In this document: one piece after another, positions 46,021 through 55,033 of the stretch | Layout of the letters: every line of letters begins with the position of its first letter | Position numbering within the stretch: the stretch's first letter is position 1 | Source: Flavobacterium endophyticum | GTDB taxonomy: Bacteria; Bacteroidota; Bacteroidia; Flavobacteriales; Flavobacteriaceae | DNA: 64,000 bases | Assembly (NCBI RefSeq): GCF_003634455.1 | Contig: NZ_RBLC01000001.1 | Coordinates: forward strand, 744,001-808,000 | Direction: 5' to 3' | Made by a program: the position numbers and the translations under genes | The notes under the pieces: generated by a model | What the model saw: the letters and a program-made list of their open reading frames with translations, nothing else | The model's database searches: none | What the model was told of the DNA's origin: nothing

Positions 46021-49000
46021 TTATTGATTCGCCAGAAACTGCAAGTTGATTACAGTCTGGTTAAAGTTATTTACTGCATTGATATAATTCGTTCGGATAC
46101 CCAAAGCCGTCTCCAGCCCCTGCACATATTCCACATAAGAAATGTCCCCATTCATATACGCCTTTCCAGCATTTTTAGTAATCAGGTCGGCATTAGGCAA
46201 GGCTGTGGTTTTATAATAATCGACCAGCGACTGAAACGTATGCAGCTGCTGCAGCTGCTGTTCGTGTTGATTGATCAGCTGCGACTGCATATAGTCGGCA
46301 TTTTTCTGCTGCATTTCAATGTTGGTCTTAGAAGCCTGTATCTTAGCAATACTGCTTCCTGCAAAAATCGGCAGCGAGATGCCTACTGAAAATCCTTGAA
46401 AACGCAGCGAGCCGTCATACGAAACCGTTTCGCCGTTCACCTCCTGGCTTCCCTTGAAAGATTGTATAAAATAGCCTGCCGTAAGGTCTGGCAATAGAGC
46501 CGCCTTCTCCACTTTCCGGCTTGCTTCGGCCACATTCACTTGTGCCGCGGCGAGCTTAAGGTTCGGATTCTGCTTCACCAAAGCACTGTCTAAAACAGTT
46601 AACGAGGGCAAGGCTGCAAAGACAGTATCGCTCACGGCAAAATCCTCTTTCCGATTCAAAAAAGTCTTGATTTTGGATTTTTCGACCCAGATCATGGCTT
46701 CGTTCTGCTTGATGCGTTGTTCCAGTTCCTGCTGCTTTGCCACGGCCGTCGTTTTCTCCAGCGAGTTCGCCTCGCCCGTATCAAAACGGAGCGAAGCCGA
46801 ACGCACGAACTTTTGCATAAGGCTGTTCTGCCTAGAAAGCATCTTGTTCAATTCAGAATAATACAATATCGCATTCCATGACTGACGGATGTTGAACGTA
46901 ATTTCCTGTCGGGTCACTCCCGCTTTCAGCTGGCTCAGGTTGCTGTTCTCGATCAGCAGTTTTCTTCTTGCGCCATATTGAAACGGACTGAACGTTTGGG
47001 ATATGCTGAAATTCTTATCCTGTGCATTCGAATTGATCTGTCCGAACGTTCCCGTCACTTCCGTCTTCGGCAGGTCAAACGCAGTACCTTTTAGCTGCGA
47101 CTGCATCTTGCTCTCCAGCTCAGACGATTGGATCAGCGAATTGTTCTTTATTCCCGACTCGATGGCTTGTTTTAAATCGAGGCTTTTCGGAACTTCTTGG
47201 GCGTTGGCGTTGGCCGTAAAAAGCGCCAAGATTACGATTGAGAGCAATGTCGTGTTTTTGTTCCTTTTAAAACCTTTTTCAAAATAATAATACAAGATCG
47301 GCAGTACAATCAGCGTCAAGATCGTTGCAGTCAGCAAGCCGCCGATTACTACGGTAGCTAACGGCTTTTGTACTTCTGCTCCGGCACTGCTGCTGATCGC
47401 CATCGGCAAAAAGCCCAGCGACGCTACCAAGGCTGTCAAGATTACTGGCCTCAGCCTTACTTTGGTTCCCTCTTTGATACGTTCATAAATATCGTTCATT
47501 CCTTCTTTTTTTAATTGATTGAAATAGGCTATCAGTACGATTCCGTTTAATACCGAAACCCCGAATAATGCGATGAATCCGACTCCCGCCGAAATGCTGA
47601 ACGGCATGCCCCGAATCCACAAGGCAAAAATGCCTCCGATGGCCGATAACGGAATTGCCGTAAAAATCAAGAGCGACTGTTTTACGGAATTGAAAGTAAA
47701 ATACAGCAAGATAAAAATCAGTCCCAATGCGATCGGAACCGCCACCATCAAACGCTTGTTCGCGTCGATCAGGTTTTCAAACTGTCCGCCATACGTAGTA
47801 TAATAACCCTCTGGAAGCACGAGGCTCTTGTCTAGCTTAGCCTGGATTTCTTCAACAACGCCCTTCACGTCCTTGCCTCTCACGTTAAAGCCGACAACAA
47901 TCCTGCGCTTTCCATCCTCGCGGCTGATCTGCATCGGGCCATCTTCATACTTAATATCGGCCACCTGCTCCAGCGGAATCTGGTTGCCAGACGGCAGCGT
48001 AATAAACAACGATTTCAAGTTGGAGATATCCTGTCGGCTGTCGGCTTCCAGCCGCACCACCAGATCAAACCTTTTTTCTTTTTCATAAATCACCCCTGCC
48101 GCCTCTCCGGCAAAGCCGATGCGGATGACTCTGTTCAGGTCGCCGATATTCAATCCGTAAAGCGCCAGCTTGTCTTTGTTATAGCGTACCGTGATCTGCG
48201 GCAGTCCTGCAACCCGTTCGAGCTTGGCATCAGAAACACCTTCTACGCCTTGAATCAGCTGCAGCGCCTCATCGCCCTTGCTCACGAGCATGTCGATATC
48301 GTCTCCGAATATCTTGACGGCCACATCGCTCCGCACGCCTGTCATCAGCTCGTTAAAACGCATCTGTATCGGCTGCGAGAATTCGGTCGTAGCGCCCGGA
48401 ATATCCTGCAGGGCTTTTTCCATCTTCTCCATCAATTCCTCCTTGGTCTTGGCCGATGTCCATTCTTTTCGGTCTTTCAGCAAGATAATCATGTCTCCTG
48501 CCTCAATCGGCATCGGGTCGGTCGGAATTTCGGCGCTCCCTATCTTGGTCACCACCATCTTGATTTCCGGAAACTTGGCCTTGAGCAGCTGCTCCGCTTT
48601 GGTTGTCGCCTCGATTTCCTGCGAAAGCGAACTGCCAGAGGCAATGATCAAATGGGTTGCAATGTCCCCTTCGTCTAACGTAGGGATAAACTCTCCCCCT
48701 AACGAACTGAACACGAACAACGATACGGCAAACAATCCTACAGCCGCAGCAATGACAATTCCTTTGATTTGTAGCGCCTTCTGCAGTATTGGACTGTAGA
48801 ATCGCGTAATCGCCTCAATAATCCTGTCGCTTATATTTTTAGTATGACCTGTCTCTTTTTTCAAGACCAGCGCGCTCATCATCGGCACATAGGTAAGCGA
48901 AAGTATAAAGGCTCCCAAGATGGCAAACGAAACCGTCTGTGCCATCGGGCTGAACATCTTTCCTTCAATGCCGACCAGCGCCAAGATCGGCAGGTAGACA

Positions 49001-50367
49001 ATCAAGATGATAATCTCGCCAAAGGCCGCACTGCTTCTTATTTTTACGGAGGCTTGGTATACCTCATTGTCCATCTGTTCTGCAGTAAGCACCTCCTTTT
49101 TTCGGACCTGCAGCCTGTGGATGATGGCTTCTACGATAATCACCGCCCCGTCGACGATAATTCCGAAATCGATCGCTCCCAAGCTCATCAGGTTGCCGCT
49201 TACGCCGAAAAGCCGCATCATGGCGATTGCGAACAGCAAGGCCAGCGGAATCACGGAAGCCACGACCAGTCCGGCACGCCAGTTTCCGAGCAGTAAGACC
49301 AATATAAAAATGACGATAAGCGCTCCCTCAATCAAGTTGGTCTGTACCGTATGGATGGCCTTGTTGACCAATTTCGTACGGTCCATAAAAGGCTCGATAG
49401 AAACTCCTTCTGGGAGCGATTTCTTGATCTGCTCCATCTTCTCCTTTACTCTCTTGACGACTTCGCCGCTGTTCTCGCCCTTGAGCATCATGACCATGCC
49501 GCTCACCTCTTCGCCTTTGCCATCTTTGGTCACGGCGCCATAGCGGATGCTGCTGCCTATCTGTACCTTTGCGATGTCGCGTATCAGGATCGGAATCCCG
49601 TTCTGGTTTTTTACTACAATCTTGCTGATGTCGTCGATATTGCTCACCATCCCGATGCCGCGTATAAAATAAGCGTACGGCTTTTTGTCGATATAAGCGC
49701 CGCCCGTATTCTCATTGTTCGATTCCAACGCCTCAAATATCTCAGGAATGGTCACATCCATGCTCTTTAACTTGTCGGGCTGCACAGCAATCTCATACTG
49801 CTTGAGGTTGCCGCCCAGGGTATTCACTTCCGCTACGCCCGGCGTTCCGATCAGCTGCGGCTTGATGATCCAGTCTTGGATGGTACGCAAGTCGGTCGCA
49901 TTGTATTGGTCTTCGTAGCCCTTTTTAGGAAATACGACATACTGATAAATCTCCCCAAGTCCCGTGCTCACAGGTGCCATTTCGGGCGTGCCTACATTTT
50001 TCGGAATGGCATTCTCTGCCTCCTTGATGCGTTCCGATATCTGGGCTCGGGCCCAATAGATGTCTACATCCTCTTCAAAAACGACGGTCACGACGCTCAG
50101 CCCGAAACGGCTGATGGAACGCAATTCGACGATTTTGGGAATTGGCTTTACGGCCTGTTCGATAGGATAGGTGATAAACTGCTCTACTTCTTGCGTAGCC
50201 AAAGTAGGTGAGCTCGTAATGACTTGTACTTGGTTGTTGGTAATGTCTGGCAGGGCATCGATCGGAAGGTTGTAAAGCGAATAGCCTCCCACAACGACCA
50301 GTGCCAGCGTAAACAGTCCGATAATAAATTTATTATGGATGCTGAAATGGATAATCTTGTCTAACAT
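46021..50367 (-). CDS. czcA: CzcA/CusA-family RND heavy-metal pump fused to a TolC-like outer membrane factor
   Basis: A 1448-residue fusion. Residues 1-1030 are a heavy-metal RND transporter (12 membrane helices, two periplasmic loops, start MLDKIIHFSIHNKFIIGLF). From about 1058 to the end lies an outer-membrane efflux (OEP/TolC) domain of about 390 residues, with coiled-coil repeats. Between them, residues about 1034-1057 (KNTTLLSIVILALFTANANA) look like a cleavable signal peptide with an AQE-type cleavage site. The protein would form the inner-membrane pump and possibly the outer-membrane channel of one efflux system. Such fusions are known in Bacteroidota. It follows the DUF6660 gene by 97 bp and precedes czcB by 7 bp. 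Confidence 0.93.
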   Translation of the reverse strand: MLDKIIHFSIHNKFIIGLFTLALVVVGGYSLYNLPIDALPDITNNQVQVITSSPTLATQEVEQFITYPIEQAVKPIPKIVELRSISRFGLSVVTVVFEEDVDIYWARAQISERIKEAENAIPKNVGTPEMAPVSTGLGEIYQYVVFPKKGYEDQYNATDLRTIQDWIIKPQLIGTPGVAEVNTLGGNLKQYEIAVQPDKLKSMDVTIPEIFEALESNNENTGGAYIDKKPYAYFIRGIGMVSNIDDISKIVVKNQNGIPILIRDIAKVQIGSSIRYGAVTKDGKGEEVSGMVMMLKGENSGEVVKRVKEKMEQIKKSLPEGVSIEPFMDRTKLVNKAIHTVQTNLIEGALIVIFILVLLLGNWRAGLVVASVIPLALLFAIAMMRLFGVSGNLMSLGAIDFGIIVDGAVIIVEAIIHRLQVRKKEVLTAEQMDNEVYQASVKIRSSAAFGEIIILIVYLPILALVGIEGKMFSPMAQTVSFAILGAFILSLTYVPMMSALVLKKETGHTKNISDRIIEAITRFYSPILQKALQIKGIVIAAAVGLFAVSLFVFSSLGGEFIPTLDEGDIATHLIIASGSSLSQEIEATTKAEQLLKAKFPEIKMVVTKIGSAEIPTDPMPIEAGDMIILLKDRKEWTSAKTKEELMEKMEKALQDIPGATTEFSQPIQMRFNELMTGVRSDVAVKIFGDDIDMLVSKGDEALQLIQGVEGVSDAKLERVAGLPQITVRYNKDKLALYGLNIGDLNRVIRIGFAGEAAGVIYEKEKRFDLVVRLEADSRQDISNLKSLFITLPSGNQIPLEQVADIKYEDGPMQISREDGKRRIVVGFNVRGKDVKGVVEEIQAKLDKSLVLPEGYYTTYGGQFENLIDANKRLMVAVPIALGLIFILLYFTFNSVKQSLLIFTAIPLSAIGGIFALWIRGMPFSISAGVGFIALFGVSVLNGIVLIAYFNQLKKEGMNDIYERIKEGTKVRLRPVILTALVASLGFLPMAISSSAGAEVQKPLATVVIGGLLTATILTLIVLPILYYYFEKGFKRNKNTTLLSIVILALFTANANAQEVPKSLDLKQAIESGIKNNSLIQSSELESKMQSQLKGTAFDLPKTEVTGTFGQINSNAQDKNFSISQTFSPFQYGARRKLLIENSNLSQLKAGVTRQEITFNIRQSWNAILYYSELNKMLSRQNSLMQKFVRSASLRFDTGEANSLEKTTAVAKQQELEQRIKQNEAMIWVEKSKIKTFLNRKEDFAVSDTVFAALPSLTVLDSALVKQNPNLKLAAAQVNVAEASRKVEKAALLPDLTAGYFIQSFKGSQEVNGETVSYDGSLRFQGFSVGISLPIFAGSSIAKIQASKTNIEMQQKNADYMQSQLINQHEQQLQQLHTFQSLVDYYKTTALPNADLITKNAGKAYMNGDISYVEYVQGLETALGIRTNYINAVNNFNQTVINLQFLANQ

Positions 50368-50442
50368 AGATTATAAATTACTATAATGTTGATTCTATCC
50401 GAAAGTATCCGGATTCGTTTGCGGAAATCCCGCGAAAAATCA

Positions 50443-50458
50443 GCCGACTCTCATCGGC
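50443..50458 (-). promoter_or_regulatory. Short hairpin between DUF6660 gene and czcA
   Basis: GCCGA-N6-TCGGC on the minus strand, followed by TGATTTTTC. It lies 7 bp after the DUF6660 stop and may act as a weak attenuator. Confidence 0.3.
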
Positions 50459-50464
50459 AAAACA

Positions 50465-50788
50465 TTATACTAATTGCGGCGGCTGCCAGATCGACCCGAA
50501 GAAGCTGGATGCGATCGATTTGTAAAAACTTGGCGTTTTTGTATAGGAATTTTCAAAATAAGGCACTTCAAAAACAGCAACCGACTGCATGATAATCGGG
50601 GTAGTACAGCAGGCGCAGATGCAAAACGGCGTACAGAAATCTTCATGGTGCTGTTCGTTCTGCAATTGCGAAACATGAGACAAGACCGCCGATTCCGGAT
50701 GCGCATGCGCATCATTGCACGGCAAGACCATCAATACCAGCAGGTACACTGATAAAATAGACGTTAGTATATGCCTTGCTTGTTTCAT
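50465..50788 (-). CDS. DUF6660-like Cys/His-rich small exported protein
   Basis: A 107-residue protein with a signal or anchor segment (about 6-24, ILTSILSVYLLVLMVLPC) and a mature part rich in His and Cys: NDAHAHPES, QNEQHHEDFCTPFCICACC. It has the form of DUF6660 proteins found before CusA/CzcA genes in Bacteroidota. The HH...C...C...CxC residues suggest metal binding in the periplasm, perhaps as a chaperone or sensor for the efflux pump; this is an inference. It is the first gene of the four-gene metal operon. Confidence 0.82.
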   Translation of the reverse strand: MKQARHILTSILSVYLLVLMVLPCNDAHAHPESAVLSHVSQLQNEQHHEDFCTPFCICACCTTPIIMQSVAVFEVPYFENSYTKTPSFYKSIASSFFGSIWQPPQLV

Positions 50789-51129
50789 GGAGTAAATGTA
50801 GGAAAAAATAATTTACAGACAACCAAATCAATGCTATAGAATCATCTAGCTACCCTATAGCGGGTAGGGTTTGCCTAAGCAGCCCTAAAACAATACCATT
50901 TTGCTGCGGATAGCTCACACAACCCAATACTACAGCCAAAACCACTACAATATGCGACAGCCACTATAAAAACCAACACATTGAAGAACAGAACACTACA
51001 AACAAAAAACTAACTTTTTTCTTACTTTATTATTCGCAAAACGAGAATTTGTTACATTTCCTATCTTTCGATTAACGGTACTTCTTATTATTTAAATTTA
51101 CAGTATTAACCTATTAAATTTTATGTAAA
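50789..51129. other. Intergenic region (341 bp) between the metal operon and a surface protein gene
   Basis: Both neighbours are transcribed away from it, so it should hold two promoters. A perfect CTACCC-N6-GGGTAG inverted repeat at 50850-50867 is the only notable structure, 62 bp upstream of the DUF6660 start, and could be an operator. No exact TAnnTTTG box was found; TATCTTTC at about 51062-51069 is close. Confidence 0.5.
50850..50867. repeat. Inverted repeat upstream of metal efflux operon
   Basis: CTACCCTATAGCGGGTAG: perfect 6-bp arms with a 6-base spacer, 62 bp upstream of the first gene of the metal operon. It fits a regulator site, but no metal-responsive regulator gene is in view. 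Confidence 0.35.
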
Positions 51130-52107
51130 ATGAAATCCAAATCACTATTCATTGGCCTGTTTGGCCTAAGCGTTTTATTTGCGAATGCGCAAAATGTTCA
51201 ATCCAACAGCCTCTTAACGAGCGGCGGGCTCAATGCGGGAAGCGGCGGTGCCGGACAAAACACCTATTACGGATATGAAGCCGGTATGACCAACACATTG
51301 GGCAACCACAATACCTTTATCGGTAACTTCAGCGGAAAGTATAATGCCAACTGGGGAAATACCTTCCTAGGGTCTTATGCCGGACAAAGCAACAGTTCCG
51401 GATTTGCAAATACCTTTGTCGGTATTGCTGCCGGAGATGAAACCAACGGGCACTCCAATACCTACGTGGGCGCCTATTCGGGTTATTTAAACAACGACAC
51501 GCACAGCACGTTCCTAGGCCTTGAATCTGGAAACAACAGCTCAGGAGGCTACAATGTCTATGTGGGCGCTGGTGCAGGAGAAGGAGCCATAGGCGAAGGA
51601 AACGTTTTCTTGGGCATCCGATCCGGATTCAGCCAGACTATAGACGGCGCTTTTATCGTAGAAAATTACAACTATTCCCAGCCTAATCCGCTTATCAAAG
51701 GAGAATTCGCAACTGGAAAAGTCGGAATCAACGTTACAGATTTCCCTTCAACAGCAGGCTCTGTAGATGTATCAGGCTATAAATTCTTCGTCAAAGGAGG
51801 GCTTCTTGCAGAAGAAATCCGCGTAGCCACTACCTGGGCCGACTATGTTTTTGAAGAAAGCTACAAGCTTCCATCCCTAAAAGAAGTAGAGCAGCACATT
51901 GCCGAAAAAGGACATCTTATGAATGTGCCGTCTGCAAAACAAGTCGAGCAAGACGGTATTTCTGTAGGCGAGATGGCAAAAATCCAGCAAGAGAAAATAG
52001 AAGAACTGACGCTTTATATCATCGAGCAGAACAAAATCAATGAAAAACAAGCCGAAGAGCTGAAAGAATTGAGAGAAATGGTACAAAGCCTAGCCGCTAA
52101 AAAATAA
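51130..52107 (+). CDS. Secreted repeat protein with C-terminal coiled coil (adhesin/tail-fibre-like)
   Basis: A 325-residue protein with a signal peptide (1-20). Residues about 45-175 are about eight imperfect 16-17-residue repeats built on NTF[IVL]G..[AS]G (NTFIGNFSGKYNANWG, NTFVGIAAGDETNG). This beta-roll-like pattern is seen in heads of trimeric adhesins and tail fibres. A C-terminal helix/coiled coil (about 265-325, EQNKINEKQAEELKELREM) suits trimer formation. It has no T9SS domain itself, but the next gene, only 6 bp downstream, encodes one. Function is inferred as surface display or adhesion. Confidence 0.8.
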   Translation: MKSKSLFIGLFGLSVLFANAQNVQSNSLLTSGGLNAGSGGAGQNTYYGYEAGMTNTLGNHNTFIGNFSGKYNANWGNTFLGSYAGQSNSSGFANTFVGIAAGDETNGHSNTYVGAYSGYLNNDTHSTFLGLESGNNSSGGYNVYVGAGAGEGAIGEGNVFLGIRSGFSQTIDGAFIVENYNYSQPNPLIKGEFATGKVGINVTDFPSTAGSVDVSGYKFFVKGGLLAEEIRVATTWADYVFEESYKLPSLKEVEQHIAEKGHLMNVPSAKQVEQDGISVGEMAKIQQEKIEELTLYIIEQNKINEKQAEELKELREMVQSLAAKK

Positions 52108-52113
52108 GATGCT

Positions 52114-52665
52114 ATGAGAAAATGTATACTCTTTCTGACCTTCATTCTTGGGGCAGTACAGCTGCAGGCCCAAGGATGCGTGCCCGACATCACCCTCACT
52201 ACCTATGAAACAACCACACCTGTCTTGCATCAGGCTTCCAATACCGTAGTGGGTTCCTCCGGCTATGGAGTGAGTCCGGGCTACGACAGCACGCTTCGTG
52301 CAGGAGTCTTGGTAGAGCTCAAAGACGATGTCTATATCAAATCGGGTGCCTTGTTTCTGGCTCATATTGCGCCATGCGGCAAGCCAAAAGCAAGACAGCA
52401 GGGACTCTCTGACAAGTCTGCCGCTATCTCAGCCCTTATGGCCTACCCGAATCCGGTACAATCGACACTGAACCTTTCTGTAGACCATGCAGAGTTATCA
52501 AAAATAACGCTGGCCACGCTCGACGGAAAAGTGATCGCAACGCACGAAGCCAAAAACGAAACGTCGTTGCAATTAGAACTCGGCAACTATTCCTCTGGAA
52601 TCTACCTGATTACGGTAGAGACCGCTGACGGACAAGTCTTCCGAGACAAAATAGTCAAGAACTAA
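52114..52665 (+). CDS. Secreted protein with T9SS type A sorting domain
   Basis: A 183-residue protein: signal peptide (1-17), a small domain with the pattern LTTYETTTPVLHQASNTVV and LKDDVYIKSGALFLAHIAPC (about 20-90), and a T9SS type A sorting domain (about 105-183: LMAYPNPVQSTLNLSV ... SSGIYLITVETADGQVFRDKIVKN). It should be exported through the type IX system. It begins 6 bp after the repeat protein gene, so the two are likely cotranscribed and may form one surface structure. A strong terminator follows. Confidence 0.88.
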   Translation: MRKCILFLTFILGAVQLQAQGCVPDITLTTYETTTPVLHQASNTVVGSSGYGVSPGYDSTLRAGVLVELKDDVYIKSGALFLAHIAPCGKPKARQQGLSDKSAAISALMAYPNPVQSTLNLSVDHAELSKITLATLDGKVIATHEAKNETSLQLELGNYSSGIYLITVETADGQVFRDKIVKN

Positions 52666-52671
52666 AAACAG

Positions 52672-52698
52672 AAGCCCTGTCCATGCAGGGCTTTTTTA
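52672..52698 (+). terminator. Rho-independent terminator
   Basis: AAGCCCTG and CAGGGCTT pair around a TCCATG loop and run into a T-run. Confidence 0.88.
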
Positions 52699-52737
52699 TT
52701 GGCCCGTTAAGCCCGACACGCCAACCCATTTTTTTGC

Positions 52738-52745
52738 TATATTTG
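52738..52745 (+). promoter_or_regulatory. -7 promoter box of the AraC-family gene at 52784
   Basis: TATATTTG, an exact TAnnTTTG box, 38 bp before the start codon. Confidence 0.5.
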
Positions 52746-52783
52746 AATCTCATAAAAGCAACCCTGTAGCACTATCTGGTAAT

Positions 52784-53647
52784 ATGGATAAAATTCCGGT
52801 ACGGCATATCCCCGAAACCCAAAAAGAACCCGGCCTGTCCGGCGGCTTCAGCATACGGGATATCCAAGAGCTGCTGGCAGAAAAAGACATGGTGCAAGAA
52901 CTCCACAGGCACGATTTCTTCTTTATCCTGGTCCTTAAAAACGGCACGGGCTTCCATGAAATCGACTTTACGCCGTATGAAGTCTGCAACCATTCCGTGT
53001 TCCTGATGCGTCCGAGGCAGGTGCATAAGCTCACCTTAAAGGCAGGCAGCACCGGATACCTCATCCAATTCCGCAATGATTTTTTCTATTCCCAAAACAA
53101 GCTCTCGCAAAGGCTGTTGGGCAAGGCAAGCAACAAGAACTTCTGCTCGCTCGATTCCGAAACTTTCCAAAAGCTAGATTCCATCCTTGCAGCTATCCTA
53201 AAAGAGTATACCGACAAGCAAGAAGGCTATGACGAAGTCATCAAATCCAACCTCAGCATTTTCTTTATCGAGCTCGTCCGGCACCGCAAAAACAGAGAGA
53301 CCGGCGCTGCTGCTATCAATCCCTATGTACAAGAACAGCTTGATAAGTTCCTAGACCTTCTCGAAGCCAACAGCACCCAGCACAAGCAGGTTTCTTATTA
53401 TGCCGACCTGCTGCACCTTTCGGCCTACCAGCTCAATTCCATCACAAAAGCAGTAATGGACAAGACGCCTTCCGAATTGATCAACGAACACCTCCTGTTA
53501 GAATCCAAAAGGCAGCTGCTCGCTACCTCCAACCAAGTAAACCAGATTGCCTACAATCTTGGCTATGAAGACGTTTCCTATTTTATCCGTTTCTTTAAAA
53601 AACATATCGGCCTCTCGCCAGAAGCCTTCCGCCATAATTTCAAATAA
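52784..53647 (+). CDS. AraC-family transcriptional regulator
   Basis: A 287-residue regulator: N-terminal cupin-like domain with ELHRHDFFFILVLKNGTG and VFLMRPRQVHKL (about 35-110), and a C-terminal AraC DNA-binding domain with two helix-turn-helix units (LHLSAYQLNSITKAVMDKTP and VNQIAYNLGYEDVSYFIRFF). The layout resembles regulators of oxidoreductase clusters. It lies 88 bp before a three-gene redox cluster on the same strand, which it may control; that link is by position only. Confidence 0.92.
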   Translation: MDKIPVRHIPETQKEPGLSGGFSIRDIQELLAEKDMVQELHRHDFFFILVLKNGTGFHEIDFTPYEVCNHSVFLMRPRQVHKLTLKAGSTGYLIQFRNDFFYSQNKLSQRLLGKASNKNFCSLDSETFQKLDSILAAILKEYTDKQEGYDEVIKSNLSIFFIELVRHRKNRETGAAAINPYVQEQLDKFLDLLEANSTQHKQVSYYADLLHLSAYQLNSITKAVMDKTPSELINEHLLLESKRQLLATSNQVNQIAYNLGYEDVSYFIRFFKKHIGLSPEAFRHNFK

Positions 53648-53696
53648 GTCCTATTCAACTTTATTTTTGTCCTATCCTTCCCCTTGCATCCAGAAG

Positions 53697-53704
53697 TAAC
53701 TTTG
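53697..53704 (+). promoter_or_regulatory. -7 promoter box of the redox cluster
   Basis: TAACTTTG, an exact TAnnTTTG box, 31 bp before the ATG at 53736. Because it lies after the AraC stop, the cluster has its own promoter. Confidence 0.6.
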
Positions 53705-53735
53705 CACCTGTACTAACACTTCAAACGCAAGCTGT

Positions 53736-53969
53736 ATGAAAACAAGAATGAAACTACTGGCTTCTCTCAAGATATGGATAGTCATCTATCCCTCTATCAC
53801 GCTGTTTCTCTACCTGTTCGGAAAGCCCTTATCCGTATTGCCCTTATACCAGCGAACCCTGTTGCTCACGCTGGCTTTGGTTCCGTGGATCATTTTTATC
53901 GGCGTTCCCTTGGTCGATTTTATCCTCCGAAGGCTTTTGCCCAAAGATTCTAAAAACAGTCCGAGATGA
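53736..53969 (+). CDS. Small two-pass membrane protein
   Basis: A 77-residue protein with two hydrophobic segments (about 12-28 and 39-63) and a basic C-terminus (RRLLPKDSKNSPR). I do not recognise the family. Its stop overlaps the start of the flavoprotein gene (ATGA at 53966-53969), so the two are translationally coupled, which argues for a functional link such as a membrane partner for the exported flavoprotein. Confidence 0.75.
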   Translation: MKTRMKLLASLKIWIVIYPSITLFLYLFGKPLSVLPLYQRTLLLTLALVPWIIFIGVPLVDFILRRLLPKDSKNSPR

Positions 53970-54997
53970 AGGCAAGAAAGAAACTCCCGGCTTCTCCCTC
54001 CCGACGCGAATTTATCAAGCAGGGCGGGCTCGCCATGACAGCACTGGCCCTCCCATTTTCAATAACTCCATTTTCAAAATACGACGACATGAAAGACAAC
54101 AGCACATTTGATGTAATCATCATCGGCGGCAGCTACTCCGGACTTGCTGCAGGCATGGCTCTAGGAAGAGCCTTGAAAAAAGTCCTGATCATCGACAGCG
54201 CCAAGCCCTGCAATGCGCAGACGCCCCATTCCCATAACTTCCTTACCCAAGACGGAAACACGCCTGCTGCCATCGCAACCCTGGCCAAACTGCAGGTACA
54301 ATTCTATGATACCGTTTCTTTTTTCATCGGGCTTGCTATTGGGGGCAAGAAGACGAGCAGCGGTTTTGAAATCCAGACCGCATCAGGCGAGACCTTCCAT
54401 GCCGGGCAATTGATTTTTGCTACGGGTGTACGCGATATCATGCCCGAAATAAGCGGATTTTCCGACTGCTGGGGAATTTCTGCCATCCACTGCCCCTATT
54501 GCCACGGCTACGAAGTGCGCAATGAAACCACCGGAATACTCGGCAACGGAGAACACGGCTATGAAGTATCCCATCTTATCTCCAATTGGACCAAAGACCT
54601 GACCCTATACACCAACGGCCCTTCCATACTGACTCCCGAACAGGCAGAAGCCATCCAGAAGAACCGTATAAAAATAGTCGAAAAAGAAATCGAAAGACTA
54701 GAGCACGTGAATGGCTACCTCCACCATATCGCCTTCAAGGACGGCACAAGAGCACCGCTAAAAGCCCTCTATGCTCCCAGACCCTTTGAACAGCACTGCA
54801 CTATTCCCGAAGCCCTCGGATGCGAGCTGACCGAAGAAGGCTATATCAAGGTCGATGCCCTTCAGGCGACAACCGTAGACGGCATTTTTGCCTGCGGCGA
54901 CAACACTACCCGCATGCGTGCCGTAGCCATGGCCGTTTCGGCAGGAACAATGGCGGGCGTAGCCGCAAGCAAAAAACTAATTTTCGAGGCGTTTTAA
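53966..54997 (+). CDS. Thioredoxin-reductase-like FAD/NAD(P) oxidoreductase with Tat-like signal
   Basis: A 343-residue flavoprotein. An FAD-binding GGSYSGLAAG motif, a redox-active CPYCHG pair and a GNGEHG cofactor motif match the thioredoxin-reductase-like group. Residues 12-32 (SRREFIKQGGLAMTALALPF) are a twin-arginine signal pattern, unusual for this family; an internal ATG at 54089 (MKDNSTFDVIIIGG) would give a classic cytoplasmic form. The 4-bp overlap with the membrane protein gene favours the long form. Possible export means the electron donor or dithiol substrate may be periplasmic. An SDR gene follows after 36 bp. Confidence 0.88.
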   Translation: MKARKKLPASPSRREFIKQGGLAMTALALPFSITPFSKYDDMKDNSTFDVIIIGGSYSGLAAGMALGRALKKVLIIDSAKPCNAQTPHSHNFLTQDGNTPAAIATLAKLQVQFYDTVSFFIGLAIGGKKTSSGFEIQTASGETFHAGQLIFATGVRDIMPEISGFSDCWGISAIHCPYCHGYEVRNETTGILGNGEHGYEVSHLISNWTKDLTLYTNGPSILTPEQAEAIQKNRIKIVEKEIERLEHVNGYLHHIAFKDGTRAPLKALYAPRPFEQHCTIPEALGCELTEEGYIKVDALQATTVDGIFACGDNTTRMRAVAMAVSAGTMAGVAASKKLIFEAF

Positions 54998-55033
54998 GAC
55001 GCTCATCCTACCCACTTTAAAAAATCACAAGAC

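Noticed and set aside
46021..50367. CzcA-TolC fusion as a sequencing or frameshift error joining two genes
   Set aside because: The frame is continuous, no stop or start signals separate the parts, and similar fusions are known in Bacteroidota. The signal-like junction was reported as a finding instead.
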